Part shown: in pieces, positions 17,717 to 26,992 of the stretch
How the letters are laid out: each line of letters starts with the position of its first letter
How positions within the stretch are numbered: position 1 is the stretch's first letter
Source: CAADGU01 sp964581605
Lineage (GTDB): Bacteria; Chloroflexota; Anaerolineae; Promineifilales; Promineifilaceae
Direction: 5' to 3'
DNA length: 51,916 bases
NCBI GenBank assembly: GCA_964581605.1
Contig: CAZOPF010000033.1
Coordinates: 1-51,916 of the forward strand
Translations under genes and position numbers: made by a program
Notes under the pieces: generated by a model
Seen by the model: only the letters and a program-made list of their open reading frames with translations
What the model was told of the DNA's origin: nothing
Databases searched by the model: none

Positions 17717-19528
17717 ATGAACAACCACTTCTTGTTAATTGGCCTTTTTCTCACCTTTTTCCTCCTGGCCCTCACCAGCCCCGCCAAAGCCGACTACACT
17801 GTTTTCACCGTGAATGACACGGCCGATCTGCCCGACCTGACTCCTGGCGATGGCGTTTGTGGCTCGCGCAAAGGCACGTGTACGCTGCGGGCGGCCGTGC
17901 AGGAATCCAATGCCTATTGCGGTGGAGATTATGGCTGTGAGGAAACCATTATTTTACCGGCCGGTACCTTCAAACTCACCCGCGTCGGCACTGATGACAA
18001 CGCTTTTAGGGGCGATCTGGATATTACTGGCTTTGTCACCATTCGCGGGGCGGGCGCGGCCGATACGGTCATTGACGGCAACGGGGCCGTCCTCAATGAC
18101 CGTATCTTTCACCTCATCGGCCACCCACTGGTGACTTATTTTGTGCGTTTAGAAGGCGTCACGCTGGTCAATGGCCAGAGCGACCGGGGCGGCGCGATTT
18201 ACAATCAGGGTATGGCCTTAACCCTCGATGCCAGCCAAATTCTTTACAGCGTCTCGACTTATTGGGGCGGTGGGGCGATTTATAATGATGACGGCCGTCT
18301 GGACGTAATCGGCAGCAACCTGGCATACAACGAAGCCAAGGGCAGCTTTGGTTTTGGCGGGGCCATTTATAACAGCAATACCGACCTGTGGGTCAGCGGT
18401 AGCTGGCTTTTGGAGAACAAGGGCAGCGGCAACTTCAGCAACGGCGGCGCTATTTATTCAATCAGCGGCGGTGTGGCCATAGATCACAGCACGGTGGAGG
18501 CCAATGATTCAGCCGAATACGGCGGTGGCCTATACGTCTCCAACGGCTGGCTGCACGTGTACAAGAGCGACATTAAAGATAATTATGCCGCTACGGCCGG
18601 TGGGGGCATTTTGGTCGGCACGGCCGCGACTCTGAAACTAAGCGAAAGCACCGTTACCGGCAATATGGCGGACATCAACGTGGGTGAAGGCGGCGGCGGT
18701 CTCTTTTTGCGCGGGGACAGCGCCGAAATAACCGACAGCCAGATTCACAACAACAGCGCCACCAAAGGCGGCGGCCTGTATGACATGCAGCCGGCGACCA
18801 TCATCACCCGCAGCACCATCAGCGATAACTACGCTACGCCTGATGGCGGGGGTATCTATCATTTGTATGGCGATCTGACGCTGGTGCAAAGCACTGTTCA
18901 CAGCAACAGGGGTATGCGCGGGGCAGGCATTTTCAACGATGATTACGGCTATGGGGATAGCCGCCTGCACCTGGTGAACAGTACGCTATCCGGCAACGAG
19001 GCGAACATTGACGGTGGGGGTATCTACAATGACACGGGTGATGTCGCTCTTTACAACGTGACGATTGCGATGAATGAGGCGGATGGGGATGGCGACGGCC
19101 GTGGCGCCGGCGCCGGCATCTTTAATCAACTGGGCGGTGTGCAGTTGCAAAACAGCCTGCTGGCCGATAATGTGCGCCCCGGCAGCGGCACACCTGATGA
19201 TTGTTTTGGCAGCCTCTACTCTGGCGGTTACAACCTCATTGAATCCATCACCGGTTGCACAGTTAGCGGCGACCCCACCGGGAATATCATCGGCCAGGAT
19301 GCGCAGCTTGGCCCGCTAGATGACAACGGTGGCCCCACCTGGACACACGCCATTCCCTTGGGCAGCCCGGCCGTGGAAACGGCGAACCCTAACGGCTGCC
19401 AGGACGGGCAAGGCCAACTGCTGGAAGAAGACCAGCGTGGATGGGGCCGCCACCTGGAAGGCGATGGCGACGGCCAGGAACGCTGCGACATCGGCGCGTA
19501 TGAAAACGGCGAAGGGATGTGGCCATGA
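17717..19528 (+). CDS. Secreted CSLREA-domain parallel beta-helix protein
   Basis: 603 residues. The Sec signal peptide is MNNHFLLIGLFLTFFLLALT with cleavage near AKA (residues 24-26). Next comes a CSLREA-type N-terminal block (VNDTADLPDLTPGDGVC, then CTLRAAVQESNA). Around 12 pectate-lyase-like beta-helix turns follow, each carrying GGGIYN or GGAIYN. The C-terminus has the choice-of-anchor Q pattern (GPLDDNGGPTWTHAIPLGSP, then CDIGAYE). Such proteins are exported surface or matrix proteins; an enzymatic role is not evident. Start ATG 17717 has AAAGGAG six bases upstream. It is followed by a strong terminator, so it is probably monocistronic. Confidence 0.9.
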   Translation: MNNHFLLIGLFLTFFLLALTSPAKADYTVFTVNDTADLPDLTPGDGVCGSRKGTCTLRAAVQESNAYCGGDYGCEETIILPAGTFKLTRVGTDDNAFRGDLDITGFVTIRGAGAADTVIDGNGAVLNDRIFHLIGHPLVTYFVRLEGVTLVNGQSDRGGAIYNQGMALTLDASQILYSVSTYWGGGAIYNDDGRLDVIGSNLAYNEAKGSFGFGGAIYNSNTDLWVSGSWLLENKGSGNFSNGGAIYSISGGVAIDHSTVEANDSAEYGGGLYVSNGWLHVYKSDIKDNYAATAGGGILVGTAATLKLSESTVTGNMADINVGEGGGGLFLRGDSAEITDSQIHNNSATKGGGLYDMQPATIITRSTISDNYATPDGGGIYHLYGDLTLVQSTVHSNRGMRGAGIFNDDYGYGDSRLHLVNSTLSGNEANIDGGGIYNDTGDVALYNVTIAMNEADGDGDGRGAGAGIFNQLGGVQLQNSLLADNVRPGSGTPDDCFGSLYSGGYNLIESITGCTVSGDPTGNIIGQDAQLGPLDDNGGPTWTHAIPLGSPAVETANPNGCQDGQGQLLEEDQRGWGRHLEGDGDGQERCDIGAYENGEGMWP

Positions 19529-19594
19529 TCACCATGAACCAACTATCCCCAACGACAGGCGGCGATGACGATTGGTTGCCGCCTTGCTAGACAC

Positions 19595-19633
19595 AAAAGA
19601 CCCGAAGGGGTTCTGAAACCCTTCGGGTCTTTT
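19595..19633 (+). terminator. Rho-independent terminator after beta-helix gene
   Basis: A perfect 15-bp stem (AAAAGACCCGAAGGG / CCCTTCGGGTCTTTT) with a 9-nt loop is followed by TTTTG. The symmetrical A- and T-runs make it potentially bidirectional. Confidence 0.88.
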
Positions 19634-19812
19634 GTTATACAGGGAATGGAATTCCCAGGCTGTTATAAAAAGTACGCTAAAGCGCACTGAAGAAAGCGCG
19701 GCCGCTCGTTTCTTAACGTACTTTCAGTGCGTTTCTTGTAGCAGACGCCGGATTCCATCCGGTGGCCTGATACGTAACATCGCCGACCATCGCGCCCACC
19801 TTGTTTGTTCGT

Positions 19813-19818
19813 TATAAT
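19813..19818 (+). promoter_or_regulatory. -10 element, possibly driving a leaderless mRNA
   Basis: Consensus TATAAT ends 7 nt before the ATG at 19826, which puts the expected transcription start at or next to the start codon. No Shine-Dalgarno sequence is present and the -35 region is poor. The 19634-19812 stretch before it holds no gene; an imperfect CGCACTGAA/TTCAGTGCG inverted repeat is visible around 19688-19733. Confidence 0.6.
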
Positions 19819-19825
19819 CCCCTTC

Positions 19826-22201
19826 ATGGCCGATCAAGATGCTTTTGGCGTGTGGCTCAGGCGGCAGCGGAAAACGCAGGATTTGTCGCGGGAGGCGTTG
19901 GCGCGGCGGGCGCATTGTTCGGCCAGTGCGCTGCGGCGGATGGAAGCGGGGGAGTTACGGCCGTCGCCCGAACTCGCCCTCTCCCTGGCCAACGCCCTCA
20001 ACATACCCCCGGCCGAACAGGAAGCGTTTGTCCGCTTTGCCCGCGGTGACGCCACTGCCTACCCCCTGACTGCCTCTCCAATACCCTCGCCGGCCACCCA
20101 TCTGCCTGCACCACTGACGAGTTTTGTCGGGCGCAAACAGGAGGTCACGGCCGTAACCGACCTGCTGCACGAAGACGGCGTGCGCCTGCTCACCCTCAGC
20201 GGGCCACCCGGCGTGGGCAAAACTCGCCTCAGCATTGCCGCTGCCAACCGGCTGGCCGAAAGTAGCCTGTTTCCCGATGGGGTCTGTTTCGTCCCCTTAG
20301 CGCCCATCAGCGAACCGCCATTGGTGGTCACGGCCGTAGCCCAGGCATTAGGTGTGCGCGAAATTCCCGGCAGCGGCCAGCCCCTCTACGCCACCCTCAA
20401 AACATTCCTCGCCGACAAACGGCTGCTGCTGGTGCTGGATAACTTTGAGCAGGTCACAGACGCCGCCCCCTTTGTCACCGATTGGTTGGCCGCCGCCGCC
20501 GGTCTGAAAGTGCTGGTTACCAGCCGTGAACTGCTGCACCTCTACGGCGAATATGAGTTCCCCGTGCCGCCGCTGCCCCTGCCGGATGTGAACAACCTGC
20601 CCGAAACACCAGTCACTGCTTTTTACGGCCGTTACGCCGCCATTCAACTGTTCAAAGAGCGGGCACGCGCCGCCCGGCTGGAGTTCCAACTGACGCCGGA
20701 GAATATGGCCGACGTGGCCCACATTTGTGCCTGGCTGGACGGCCTGCCCCTCGCCATTGAAATGGCCGCCGCCCAGACCAAATGGCTGCCACCGCACCAG
20801 ATTTTAGACCAACTGCGCAACCGCCTGGCCGCCCTTACCGGCGGCCCGCGTGACCTCAGCCCGCGTCAGCAGTCGCTCAGTGGGGCCATTGAGTGGAGCT
20901 ACACGCTCTTGGGCGCGGGGCAGCGCTGGCTGTTTGATACGTTGGGCGTATTTGTCGGCGGATGTGATGTGGAAGCGGTCACGGCCGTCACCAGCCAACT
21001 CACTCCCGCCGAAATCTTCCCCGACAGCCCGACCATCCGCTCCACCCTGCAACTCCTTGTGGAAAAGAGCCTGCTGCTGTATGAGGTCACGGCCGTTGGC
21101 GAAGTCCGTTTTGAGATGCTGGCCTCCTTGCACGAATACGCCCGGCAGCAGCTACAAGCCAGCGGCCGGTTGGAAGCTACCCGCCAGGCACACGCCCATC
21201 ATTACCTGCAACTGGCGCAGGCCGGCAGCACCCGGCTGGCACAAGGCGGCGACCAGGCCGCCTGGATGAAGCGGCTGGAACAGGAACACAACAACCTCCG
21301 TGCCGCCCTCACCTGGGCCACGGAAACGCCCACACGGGCCTCCTTTGCCATGCAGTTAGCCCAGGCCATGACCGACTTTTGGGACACGCGCGGCTACATT
21401 CAGGAAGGGCGACATTGGCTGGAAACGGTGCTGGCGTTGGACGATACCCCCAGCCAGATACGCGGCCATTTGCTGAACGACGCGGGCTGGTTGGCCCGGT
21501 TGCAGGGTGACCTGGAAGCGGCCCGCACTTTACAGGGGCAGGCATTGGCGATTCAGGAAACGATTGGCGACGAGGTAGGCATGAGCCGCTCATTGGAAAA
21601 TCTGGCCATCCTGGCCAGCAGCCAGGGTCAGTTGGTGGGGGCCAGCGCGCTTTTGGAACGGTCATTGACCATTCGCCGCCGGTTGGGAGACCCAACTAAA
21701 CTGCTCACCACCCTTAACAATCTGGCAATTGTGGCCTGGCAGTTGCAGGAGTACGGCCGTGCCGAAGCCCTCTACCACGAAGTTGAACTGATTAGCCGGG
21801 AGATGCAGAACACCAGAGTGCTGTCTCGTGGGTTGCACGGCCGGGGCACAGTGCAGCTCTCATTGGGTGATTATCGCGGGGCGCTGGCCTCATTCCGAGA
21901 AGCAGTGCAAATTCGGCAAGAGTTAGGCGACCAGCCAGGGCTGGCTAACTCGTTGAGTGGCGCGGCCGAGGCATTTCAGCATTTGGGTGATCCGGTCACG
22001 GCCGTGCGCCTCATCGCCGCTGCCTACAAACTCCAGGAGACAATCGGCAAAGTCAGTGCCCCTGCTGCCCAGGCCGAAGCCGAAGAAAATTTGGCGCAAC
22101 TGCGGGCACAAATGGGCGAGGCCGCCTTTGCCCAGGCATGGGCGGAGGGGGAAGTGTTGTCAGTGGGGGAGGCAGTGGCAATCATAATTCGTAATCCGTA
22201 A
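19826..22201 (+). CDS. XRE-type HTH / STAND (NB-ARC-like) ATPase / TPR regulator
   Basis: 791 residues. Residues 5-70 form an XRE helix-turn-helix (WLRRQRKTQDLSREALARRA, then SASALRRMEAGE). From ~residue 90 there is a STAND ATPase: TSFVGRKQEV, Walker A SGPPGVGKTRL, Walker B LLLVLDNFEQV, sensor LLVTSRELL, and DGLPLAIEMAA. From ~residue 440 TPR-like helical repeats run to the end (LGDYRGALASFREAVQIRQE). Such proteins are signal-dependent regulators that may oligomerise after nucleotide exchange. ATG 19826 is preferred over TTG 19805 because of the -10 box between them. The last residues, IIIRNP and TAA, are encoded by the adjacent repeat. The target genes are unknown. Confidence 0.88.
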   Translation: MADQDAFGVWLRRQRKTQDLSREALARRAHCSASALRRMEAGELRPSPELALSLANALNIPPAEQEAFVRFARGDATAYPLTASPIPSPATHLPAPLTSFVGRKQEVTAVTDLLHEDGVRLLTLSGPPGVGKTRLSIAAANRLAESSLFPDGVCFVPLAPISEPPLVVTAVAQALGVREIPGSGQPLYATLKTFLADKRLLLVLDNFEQVTDAAPFVTDWLAAAAGLKVLVTSRELLHLYGEYEFPVPPLPLPDVNNLPETPVTAFYGRYAAIQLFKERARAARLEFQLTPENMADVAHICAWLDGLPLAIEMAAAQTKWLPPHQILDQLRNRLAALTGGPRDLSPRQQSLSGAIEWSYTLLGAGQRWLFDTLGVFVGGCDVEAVTAVTSQLTPAEIFPDSPTIRSTLQLLVEKSLLLYEVTAVGEVRFEMLASLHEYARQQLQASGRLEATRQAHAHHYLQLAQAGSTRLAQGGDQAAWMKRLEQEHNNLRAALTWATETPTRASFAMQLAQAMTDFWDTRGYIQEGRHWLETVLALDDTPSQIRGHLLNDAGWLARLQGDLEAARTLQGQALAIQETIGDEVGMSRSLENLAILASSQGQLVGASALLERSLTIRRRLGDPTKLLTTLNNLAIVAWQLQEYGRAEALYHEVELISREMQNTRVLSRGLHGRGTVQLSLGDYRGALASFREAVQIRQELGDQPGLANSLSGAAEAFQHLGDPVTAVRLIAAAYKLQETIGKVSAPAAQAEAEENLAQLRAQMGEAAFAQAWAEGEVLSVGEAVAIIIRNP

Positions 22202-22260
22202 TCCGAAGTCCGTTTTGCGTGGATTCACGGGTCACGCATCACGCATTATGGGTTACGTTC
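22191..22260. repeat. CGTAATC / ATCACGC heptamer cluster
   Basis: Heptamers CGTAATC, CGTAATC and CGAAGTC are followed by GTCACGC, ATCACGC and ATTATGG. The cluster lies between two convergent genes and contains the stop codons of both: TAA 22199-22201 on plus, and TAA 22255-22253 on minus. Related heptamers occur inside the coding region at 43981-44022. Confidence 0.78.
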
Positions 22261-22903
22261 CAATCCCGGCTTCCCGTGCCCGAATGATGGCCTGGGCGCG
22301 GTCTACCACTTGCAATTTGCTAAAGATGTTGGAACAGTGATTACGCACCGTTTTTTGGCTGATGTGCAGTCGGCGGGCAATGTCGCTGTTGTTCAACCCT
22401 TGTGCCAGCAATTCCAGCACTTCCCGCTCCCGTTCTGTCAGATCAGGGAACAGTTCAGGTGGGGCATTGGGTTTGGGCAGTGAAAAGTAGTTTTGCAGGC
22501 GGGCGGCAATAGCCGGGCCAAAGAGGGCTTCACCCCGCGCAACGGCCTGAATCGTGCGCAGCATCTCTTCCTGGTCGGCCCCTTTTAGCACATACCCTCG
22601 CGCCCCGGCACGCATGGCGGCAAAAACGGAATCATCATCCTCAAACATGGTGACAATGATGACGCCGATGTGTGGACTGGTTTGCACAATGCGGCGGGTG
22701 GCCTCAATGCCGTTGAGACCGGGCATTTGAATGTCCATTAAGACTACATCGGGTTGCAATTGCTCAGCCAGCAACACGGCTTCTGCCCCTGTTGCTGCTT
22801 CGCCCACAACTTCCGTGTCTGGCAGAGAGCCGAACAATGCCTTCAGCCCGTCCCGAAACAGGGTGTGATCATCGGCAATGAGGATGTGGATAGGATCAGT
22901 CAT
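22253..22903 (-). CDS. LuxR/NarL-family response regulator
   Basis: 216 residues from ATG 22903 (MTDPIHILIADDH). The receiver domain has Asp11/Asp12, phosphoacceptor Asp57 (VVLMDIQMPG), the Thr switch in IIVTMF and Lys in YVLKGA. The C-terminal LuxR helix-turn-helix reads LTEREREVLELLAQGLNNSDIA. The start overlaps the last codons of the histidine kinase by 8 nt, so the two form a cotranslated two-component pair. Regulon unknown. The final codons and stop lie in the repeat cluster. Confidence 0.94.
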   Translation of the reverse strand: MTDPIHILIADDHTLFRDGLKALFGSLPDTEVVGEAATGAEAVLLAEQLQPDVVLMDIQMPGLNGIEATRRIVQTSPHIGVIIVTMFEDDDSVFAAMRAGARGYVLKGADQEEMLRTIQAVARGEALFGPAIAARLQNYFSLPKPNAPPELFPDLTEREREVLELLAQGLNNSDIARRLHISQKTVRNHCSNIFSKLQVVDRAQAIIRAREAGIGT

Positions 22904-25076
22904 AGTGTGGCAAGACTTCCGATGTCTTGGAGACATCGGAAGTCTTTAAGTGTAGCGGCAGCACGGCCGTTACCACCGTCTCACCTTTATCAGACACAAC
23001 CGTAAACGAGCCGCCCAACTCTTCCGCTCGCTCGCGCATCGAGGTGAGGCCAACGCCGGGCTGCTGCGTGGCGGGCAGCCCCACGCCGTCATCGCAGATT
23101 TGTAAAGTGAGACGGCCGTCTGGCGAATTACCGTCCACTGCCAATTGTACCGTGCAATGTTTGGCCTGAGCATGGCGCAAACTGTTGGTAATGGCTTCGG
23201 TGGCGATGCGATAAGCAGCGACTTCGGTGGCGGCAGACAAAGTTGGCAACAAATCGGGGGCAATCAGGGAGAGGTGGGTACGGCCTGAAGCGGCTTCGGG
23301 TAGGCCATTGCCGTTCTGGGCCACAAACTCCTCCAAAGCAGACAATAAACCAAGCTGATCCAGGGCCGACGGCCGTAAATCATGCACAATGCGGCGGATG
23401 TCCCGGATGATCTGCCCGGTTTGGGTCTTGTACTCCTGCAAAAGCTGGTCGGCGGCGGCGGGGTTGGCAACAGCGTAGTTCCGGGCGGTGTCCAGTTTCA
23501 GCGTCAGGCCAGCCAGCGAGGGGCCGAGGCCGTCGTGCAAGTCACGGCGCAGGCGCTGCCGCTCGGCCTGCTCAGTCTGTCGCAGTTGCTCATTAGCCTG
23601 CTGCAAATCAGTAGTGAGGTTGAGGATGTGTACGGCCGTGCCTGCCTGCTGCGCTACCTGTTGCAGCAGCCGCTCCTGGTCTGGCGCAAACCTGCCCTCT
23701 GGCGTGGGGGGTGTTACCAGCAGCCAGCCAATCACACGGCCCTGGTGGTGCAGCGAAAATTGGCGTGGGGGTACGGCCGTGGGGCTGCCCACACTGGCTA
23801 TAATGCGGTCAGGCACGGGGGTGGCAATAGCCGTAAAAGGGGAGGGTAATGTGTGGGCGATGCTTTGTAACAGGGCGGGCAGGGTTTCGGTGGGCACGGC
23901 CGTTGCTTCCAGCCGTGCGCCCACTGTTGCCAAAGCCGTTACCGGGTCTTCCGGCTTGCCATACATCCAGACGTTCACCCGTGCCTGCAAGTGTGCCCGC
24001 ACCGGCTGGAAGAGCGCGGCAATCAAACCGGTGGCAGCGATGGACAACAGAAAGTTGTTTTGCACCGGGAGTAACATGCCAGCCAGACCGACCAGCAGCC
24101 CATAGCCACCGACGATAAATGCGCTGAGCAGGCCATATACCAGTGTCCGGTTGATGAGCCGGTCAATATCCCACAGCCGGTAGCGCAAAATGGCAATGGC
24201 AAAGGAGAGGGGAAAAAGCAGGGAGAGCAGGCGCACGGCCGTCACCCCAATAAAACGCACCGTCACCAACGCCGTAAACAGTTCAGTTCCCAACCGTTGT
24301 CGGAACAGGTTAGGTACTTGGGGCACAGCCACCGCCGGGGAAATGAAGAGCAAAAAGTAGTATGTGAACGGGGCGGCGGCGGCGACCAGCAGCCCCAACG
24401 CCGCCCACTTCACCTGCTGTTTTTGCACCGGATCGGCGGTATGCTCATACCGGTCAAGTTGCGCCCACACCCCCACACCGCACCAAAAGAGCAGCAGCCC
24501 GGCTTGCAGCGGCCAGGGCCACCGGCTCATATCCAGGATGGAGCCAGGCAGGGCCAGCGGCGGCAGGATGAGCAGTGCCCAGAGCACGGCCGTCACCTTC
24601 GTCCAACGCGGCACAAAACGGCCGTTCGGGAACAGATACAACATCCACACACTGGTCACCAGCCCCAGGTACAGCACCAGATAGCTGGCAGCTTGAAAGA
24701 GTGGTTCATGGCTTAAAACGCGGGCAAAGCTGGCAATGGGGATGACGGCGCTGTTGGCGGTGAGGGTCACGGCCGTGAGCAAGGCCATGCCATCATCAGG
24801 CCGCCGCCGCACAATGAGCGCTGCCAGCAGTAAGTGGGTAAACAGTACGGCCGTGTCCAGAATGACCACATAGGCGGCATATCGTCCCGGCTCCAGGCCA
24901 ATGTCACCAAAACTGTCGGCATAAAAGGCTACCAGGTAGGTGTGATAGGCCGCCAGACCGGGAAGGACGACGGCCGTGACCAGCAGCGCCAACAACAGCC
25001 AGCCAAAGCGAAACGGCCGTAACCAGCGTGGCGACGGTAATGGGGCGTATGCCTGGTATGGTTGTGTCTGTTCCAT
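22896..25076 (-). CDS. Membrane sensor histidine kinase (HisKA_3/LuxR type)
   Basis: 726 residues. The N-terminus has about eight or nine membrane helices (residues ~20-345), including the YLFPNGRFVPRW and RYRLWDIDRLINRTLVYG landmarks. A GAF-like region (~380-490) follows, then dimerisation helix RQRLRRDLHDGLGPSLAGLT with phosphoacceptor His514 and an HATPase domain (N-box ATEAITNSLRHA, G1 CDDGVGLP, G2 GVGLTSMRERAEELGG). It would phosphorylate the adjacent response regulator; the stimulus is unknown. The last ~15 residues (KTSDVSKTSEVLPHYD) are encoded by a perfect palindrome, so the tail is repeat-derived. Confidence 0.93.
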   Translation of the reverse strand: MEQTQPYQAYAPLPSPRWLRPFRFGWLLLALLVTAVVLPGLAAYHTYLVAFYADSFGDIGLEPGRYAAYVVILDTAVLFTHLLLAALIVRRRPDDGMALLTAVTLTANSAVIPIASFARVLSHEPLFQAASYLVLYLGLVTSVWMLYLFPNGRFVPRWTKVTAVLWALLILPPLALPGSILDMSRWPWPLQAGLLLFWCGVGVWAQLDRYEHTADPVQKQQVKWAALGLLVAAAAPFTYYFLLFISPAVAVPQVPNLFRQRLGTELFTALVTVRFIGVTAVRLLSLLFPLSFAIAILRYRLWDIDRLINRTLVYGLLSAFIVGGYGLLVGLAGMLLPVQNNFLLSIAATGLIAALFQPVRAHLQARVNVWMYGKPEDPVTALATVGARLEATAVPTETLPALLQSIAHTLPSPFTAIATPVPDRIIASVGSPTAVPPRQFSLHHQGRVIGWLLVTPPTPEGRFAPDQERLLQQVAQQAGTAVHILNLTTDLQQANEQLRQTEQAERQRLRRDLHDGLGPSLAGLTLKLDTARNYAVANPAAADQLLQEYKTQTGQIIRDIRRIVHDLRPSALDQLGLLSALEEFVAQNGNGLPEAASGRTHLSLIAPDLLPTLSAATEVAAYRIATEAITNSLRHAQAKHCTVQLAVDGNSPDGRLTLQICDDGVGLPATQQPGVGLTSMRERAEELGGSFTVVSDKGETVVTAVLPLHLKTSDVSKTSEVLPHYD
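22912..22946. repeat. Perfect 16-bp palindrome inside kinase 3' end
   Basis: AAGACTTCCGATGTCT (22912-22927), loop TGG, then AGACATCGGAAGTCTT (22931-22946). It lies wholly inside the histidine kinase reading frame just before its stop and codes for the tail residues. Confidence 0.88.
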
Positions 25077-25086
25077 CTTCTCTAAA

Positions 25087-25121
25087 AATTATGAAGTATG
25101 AATTATGAATTATGAATTATG
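25087..25121. repeat. Five AATTATG heptamers
   Basis: AATTATG, AAGTATG and three more AATTATG units stand in direct tandem between the cytochrome and kinase genes. There is no dyad symmetry to make a stable hairpin. Confidence 0.85.
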
Positions 25122-25133
25122 AAAAGGATGCGC

Positions 25134-26039
25134 TTACTTCTGCTGTTGCCGTGTGACCGGTGGGATGGATTGAATGTAGAGCCAGATTGCTTTGAGTTCT
25201 TCTTCTGTCAGATGCCGCAGCCGGTTTTGGGGCATGTAGGTCACGTTCAGCAAATTCGCTTCCGGCGTGACCCCAGTTTTGATGGCCCAAATGAATTCGG
25301 CTTCTGTCCAGTTGCCCAGGTTGCCGCCGGTGGTAATGTTCATGCCTTCGCCCGGTTCGCTGCCGCCGCCCAGGTCGGCCTTGTGACATTCGACGCAGGT
25401 AAGCAGAACCAGGTAACGGCCGTATTCCACCGTAATCCCTGGCTCCGGCGCGGGCGGGCGGGCGGCATCATGGTCAATGACCAGCGCGGGCATGATGTCA
25501 TTTTCCGTTTCTGGCAGCAGCAGAGAAATTAAGACAAAGGGCCGGGCCAGCGGCCCCAATTGGCGCGGCGGAATTTCTCGTTTGCCCGGCGGTATGGACT
25601 GCAAATGGGCGATGATGGCGGCTACATCAGCGTCGCTGAGATGCTGCAAGGCGCCGGAGGAGACACCAAAGAGGGCACGGCCGTCGCGCCCCACGCCATG
25701 CCGGATGGCCCGTTCCCAGTCGGCGACCGTGTACACGCTGCCCACGCCGGTCTGGTGCGGCGTCAGGTTGGCTGCCGGAATGTGGCCGATGAGCGGCTCA
25801 TTCAAAAAATCGGGTCTGCCTTGTAGGCTGTACCCATGGCACTCCGGGCAGCCGCCGATGACTTCCACTAGATGTTTGCCCCGCGCCAGCGAAGCCGCGT
25901 CGGTGGGAATGGTCAGGTTGGCCGCCGGAATGTGGTAAACGCGCCGAATCTGGTATTCCGAAAAGACAAACGTCAGCACCCCGCACAACAGCGGCAGGCC
26001 GATGAGGATAACCAGACAACCGAGCGCCTTTTTTTTCAT
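25134..26039 (-). CDS. Membrane-anchored diheme cytochrome c
   Basis: 301 residues. An uncleaved N-terminal anchor (LGCLVILIGLPLLCGVLTFVF) is followed by two c-type heme domains: CPECH at 64-68 and CVECH at 215-219. Likely axial Met residues lie downstream of each, e.g. in NVTYMPQNRL. The domains resemble the small electron-carrier cytochromes fused to dehydrogenases, so it should carry electrons on the outer face of the membrane. No partner dehydrogenase is adjacent. ATG 26039 follows a poor ribosome binding site. Confidence 0.88.
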   Translation of the reverse strand: MKKKALGCLVILIGLPLLCGVLTFVFSEYQIRRVYHIPAANLTIPTDAASLARGKHLVEVIGGCPECHGYSLQGRPDFLNEPLIGHIPAANLTPHQTGVGSVYTVADWERAIRHGVGRDGRALFGVSSGALQHLSDADVAAIIAHLQSIPPGKREIPPRQLGPLARPFVLISLLLPETENDIMPALVIDHDAARPPAPEPGITVEYGRYLVLLTCVECHKADLGGGSEPGEGMNITTGGNLGNWTEAEFIWAIKTGVTPEANLLNVTYMPQNRLRHLTEEELKAIWLYIQSIPPVTRQQQK

Positions 26040-26052
26040 AGAAAACTTTTCT

Positions 26053-26100
26053 GATAATCGGTCTCCCCACCGATTACCAATTATCGTTCACCGATTACCG
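26053..26100. repeat. GGTAATCGGTGA repeat hairpin
   Basis: Units of GATAATCGGT and complementary ACCGATTACC form stems. The TGA stop of the degenerate kinase gene (26090-26088) and its last codons lie inside. Related copies: 34430-34485 and 44009-44022. Confidence 0.8.
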
Positions 26101-26978
26101 AGGCTTTTTACCAGCGTCCGCACCGTTCGCACGGCCGTTTGGGTGCCGGTCTTGAGCGATTGGATTTCGGCAACGGCCGTGTCTGCATCTGTTTGTAACG
26201 CCTGGCGAGTGGAATCTACCTGGATGAGCAGGGCGGCTAACTGCGCCCCCAGGCCATCACCCAGGGCGCGGCTGACGCGGCGGCGCTCTTCGGCCTGGGC
26301 CGTCACCAATTGCTGCCGCGTCTGGCGCAGTTCCCGATGCAGACGAACGGTGTGGGCAGCGACGGCCGTTTGCCGGGCTATTTCAGCCAATAAAGTCATC
26401 TCGCGCTGGCTCAATGCCGCTTCACCGTCCCGGTAGCCTACCAACAGGTGGCCGATGGGTTGCGATTGGTAGACCAGTGGCAGGGTGAGCAGGTGAGCAG
26501 GTGATGGGGTGATAAGGTGTTGAGGTGATAAGGCGTGGGGCGGGAAGGAAGCGGCGATTTGCGGTTGACCGTCCTGGTTCAAGGAGATGGCGGTGTAGGG
26601 GAGTTTGAGCGATTGGGCGATGGTTTGTACGGCCGTGAGCAGAATTGTGTCCGGGTCAGCGGCCTGCTCCAGCCGTCCGCCAAAGCGGATGAGCAAGGCC
26701 AACGGCTCATCCCGCTGACCGTACATCAGGTGATTGACATGGCGTTGCAGCCAGCGGCGTAACGGGTCAAACAGGATAGCGATCAGCCCGGTGGCCACGA
26801 TGCCCAGCAGCCAGTTGCCGCTGCTGCGAAACAAAACGCCCAACGCGCCCACCACCAGGATGTAGAGCAGGATGATGACGGCCGTGAGTGTGCCATATAC
26901 GGCCGTGCGGTTGAGGATCAGATCAATGTGTCGTATTTGGCGGTGAGAGTCGGAAGGGGCAGGGGGTTCACTAACCAT
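26088..26978 (-). CDS. Degenerate, truncated sensor-kinase fragment (no catalytic His, no ATPase domain)
   Basis: 296 residues. It begins at the point RQIRHIDLILNRTAVYG, which aligns with RLWDIDRLINRTLVYG midway through the intact kinase at 22896. Two membrane helices, a GAF-like region (~90-200) and the dimerisation-helix segment ERRRVSRALGDGLGAQ follow. At the phosphoacceptor position it has Gly240 (LGD) instead of His (LHD). It stops about 45 residues later inside repeat DNA, so no HATPase domain exists. The membrane half appears to be the separate gene at 27638. It could be a decaying gene or a repurposed GAF sensor. The frame is open and it has its own -10 box, so expression is possible. 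Confidence 0.78.
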   Translation of the reverse strand: MVSEPPAPSDSHRQIRHIDLILNRTAVYGTLTAVIILLYILVVGALGVLFRSSGNWLLGIVATGLIAILFDPLRRWLQRHVNHLMYGQRDEPLALLIRFGGRLEQAADPDTILLTAVQTIAQSLKLPYTAISLNQDGQPQIAASFPPHALSPQHLITPSPAHLLTLPLVYQSQPIGHLLVGYRDGEAALSQREMTLLAEIARQTAVAAHTVRLHRELRQTRQQLVTAQAEERRRVSRALGDGLGAQLAALLIQVDSTRQALQTDADTAVAEIQSLKTGTQTAVRTVRTLVKSLGNR

Positions 26979-26983
26979 ACTGC

Positions 26984-26989
26984 ATTATA
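26984..26989 (-). promoter_or_regulatory. -10 element close to start codon
   Basis: Minus-strand TATAAT lies 5 nt before the ATG at 26978, with no Shine-Dalgarno sequence between them. This suggests a leaderless transcript for the kinase fragment. Confidence 0.5.
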
Positions 26990-26992
26990 ACG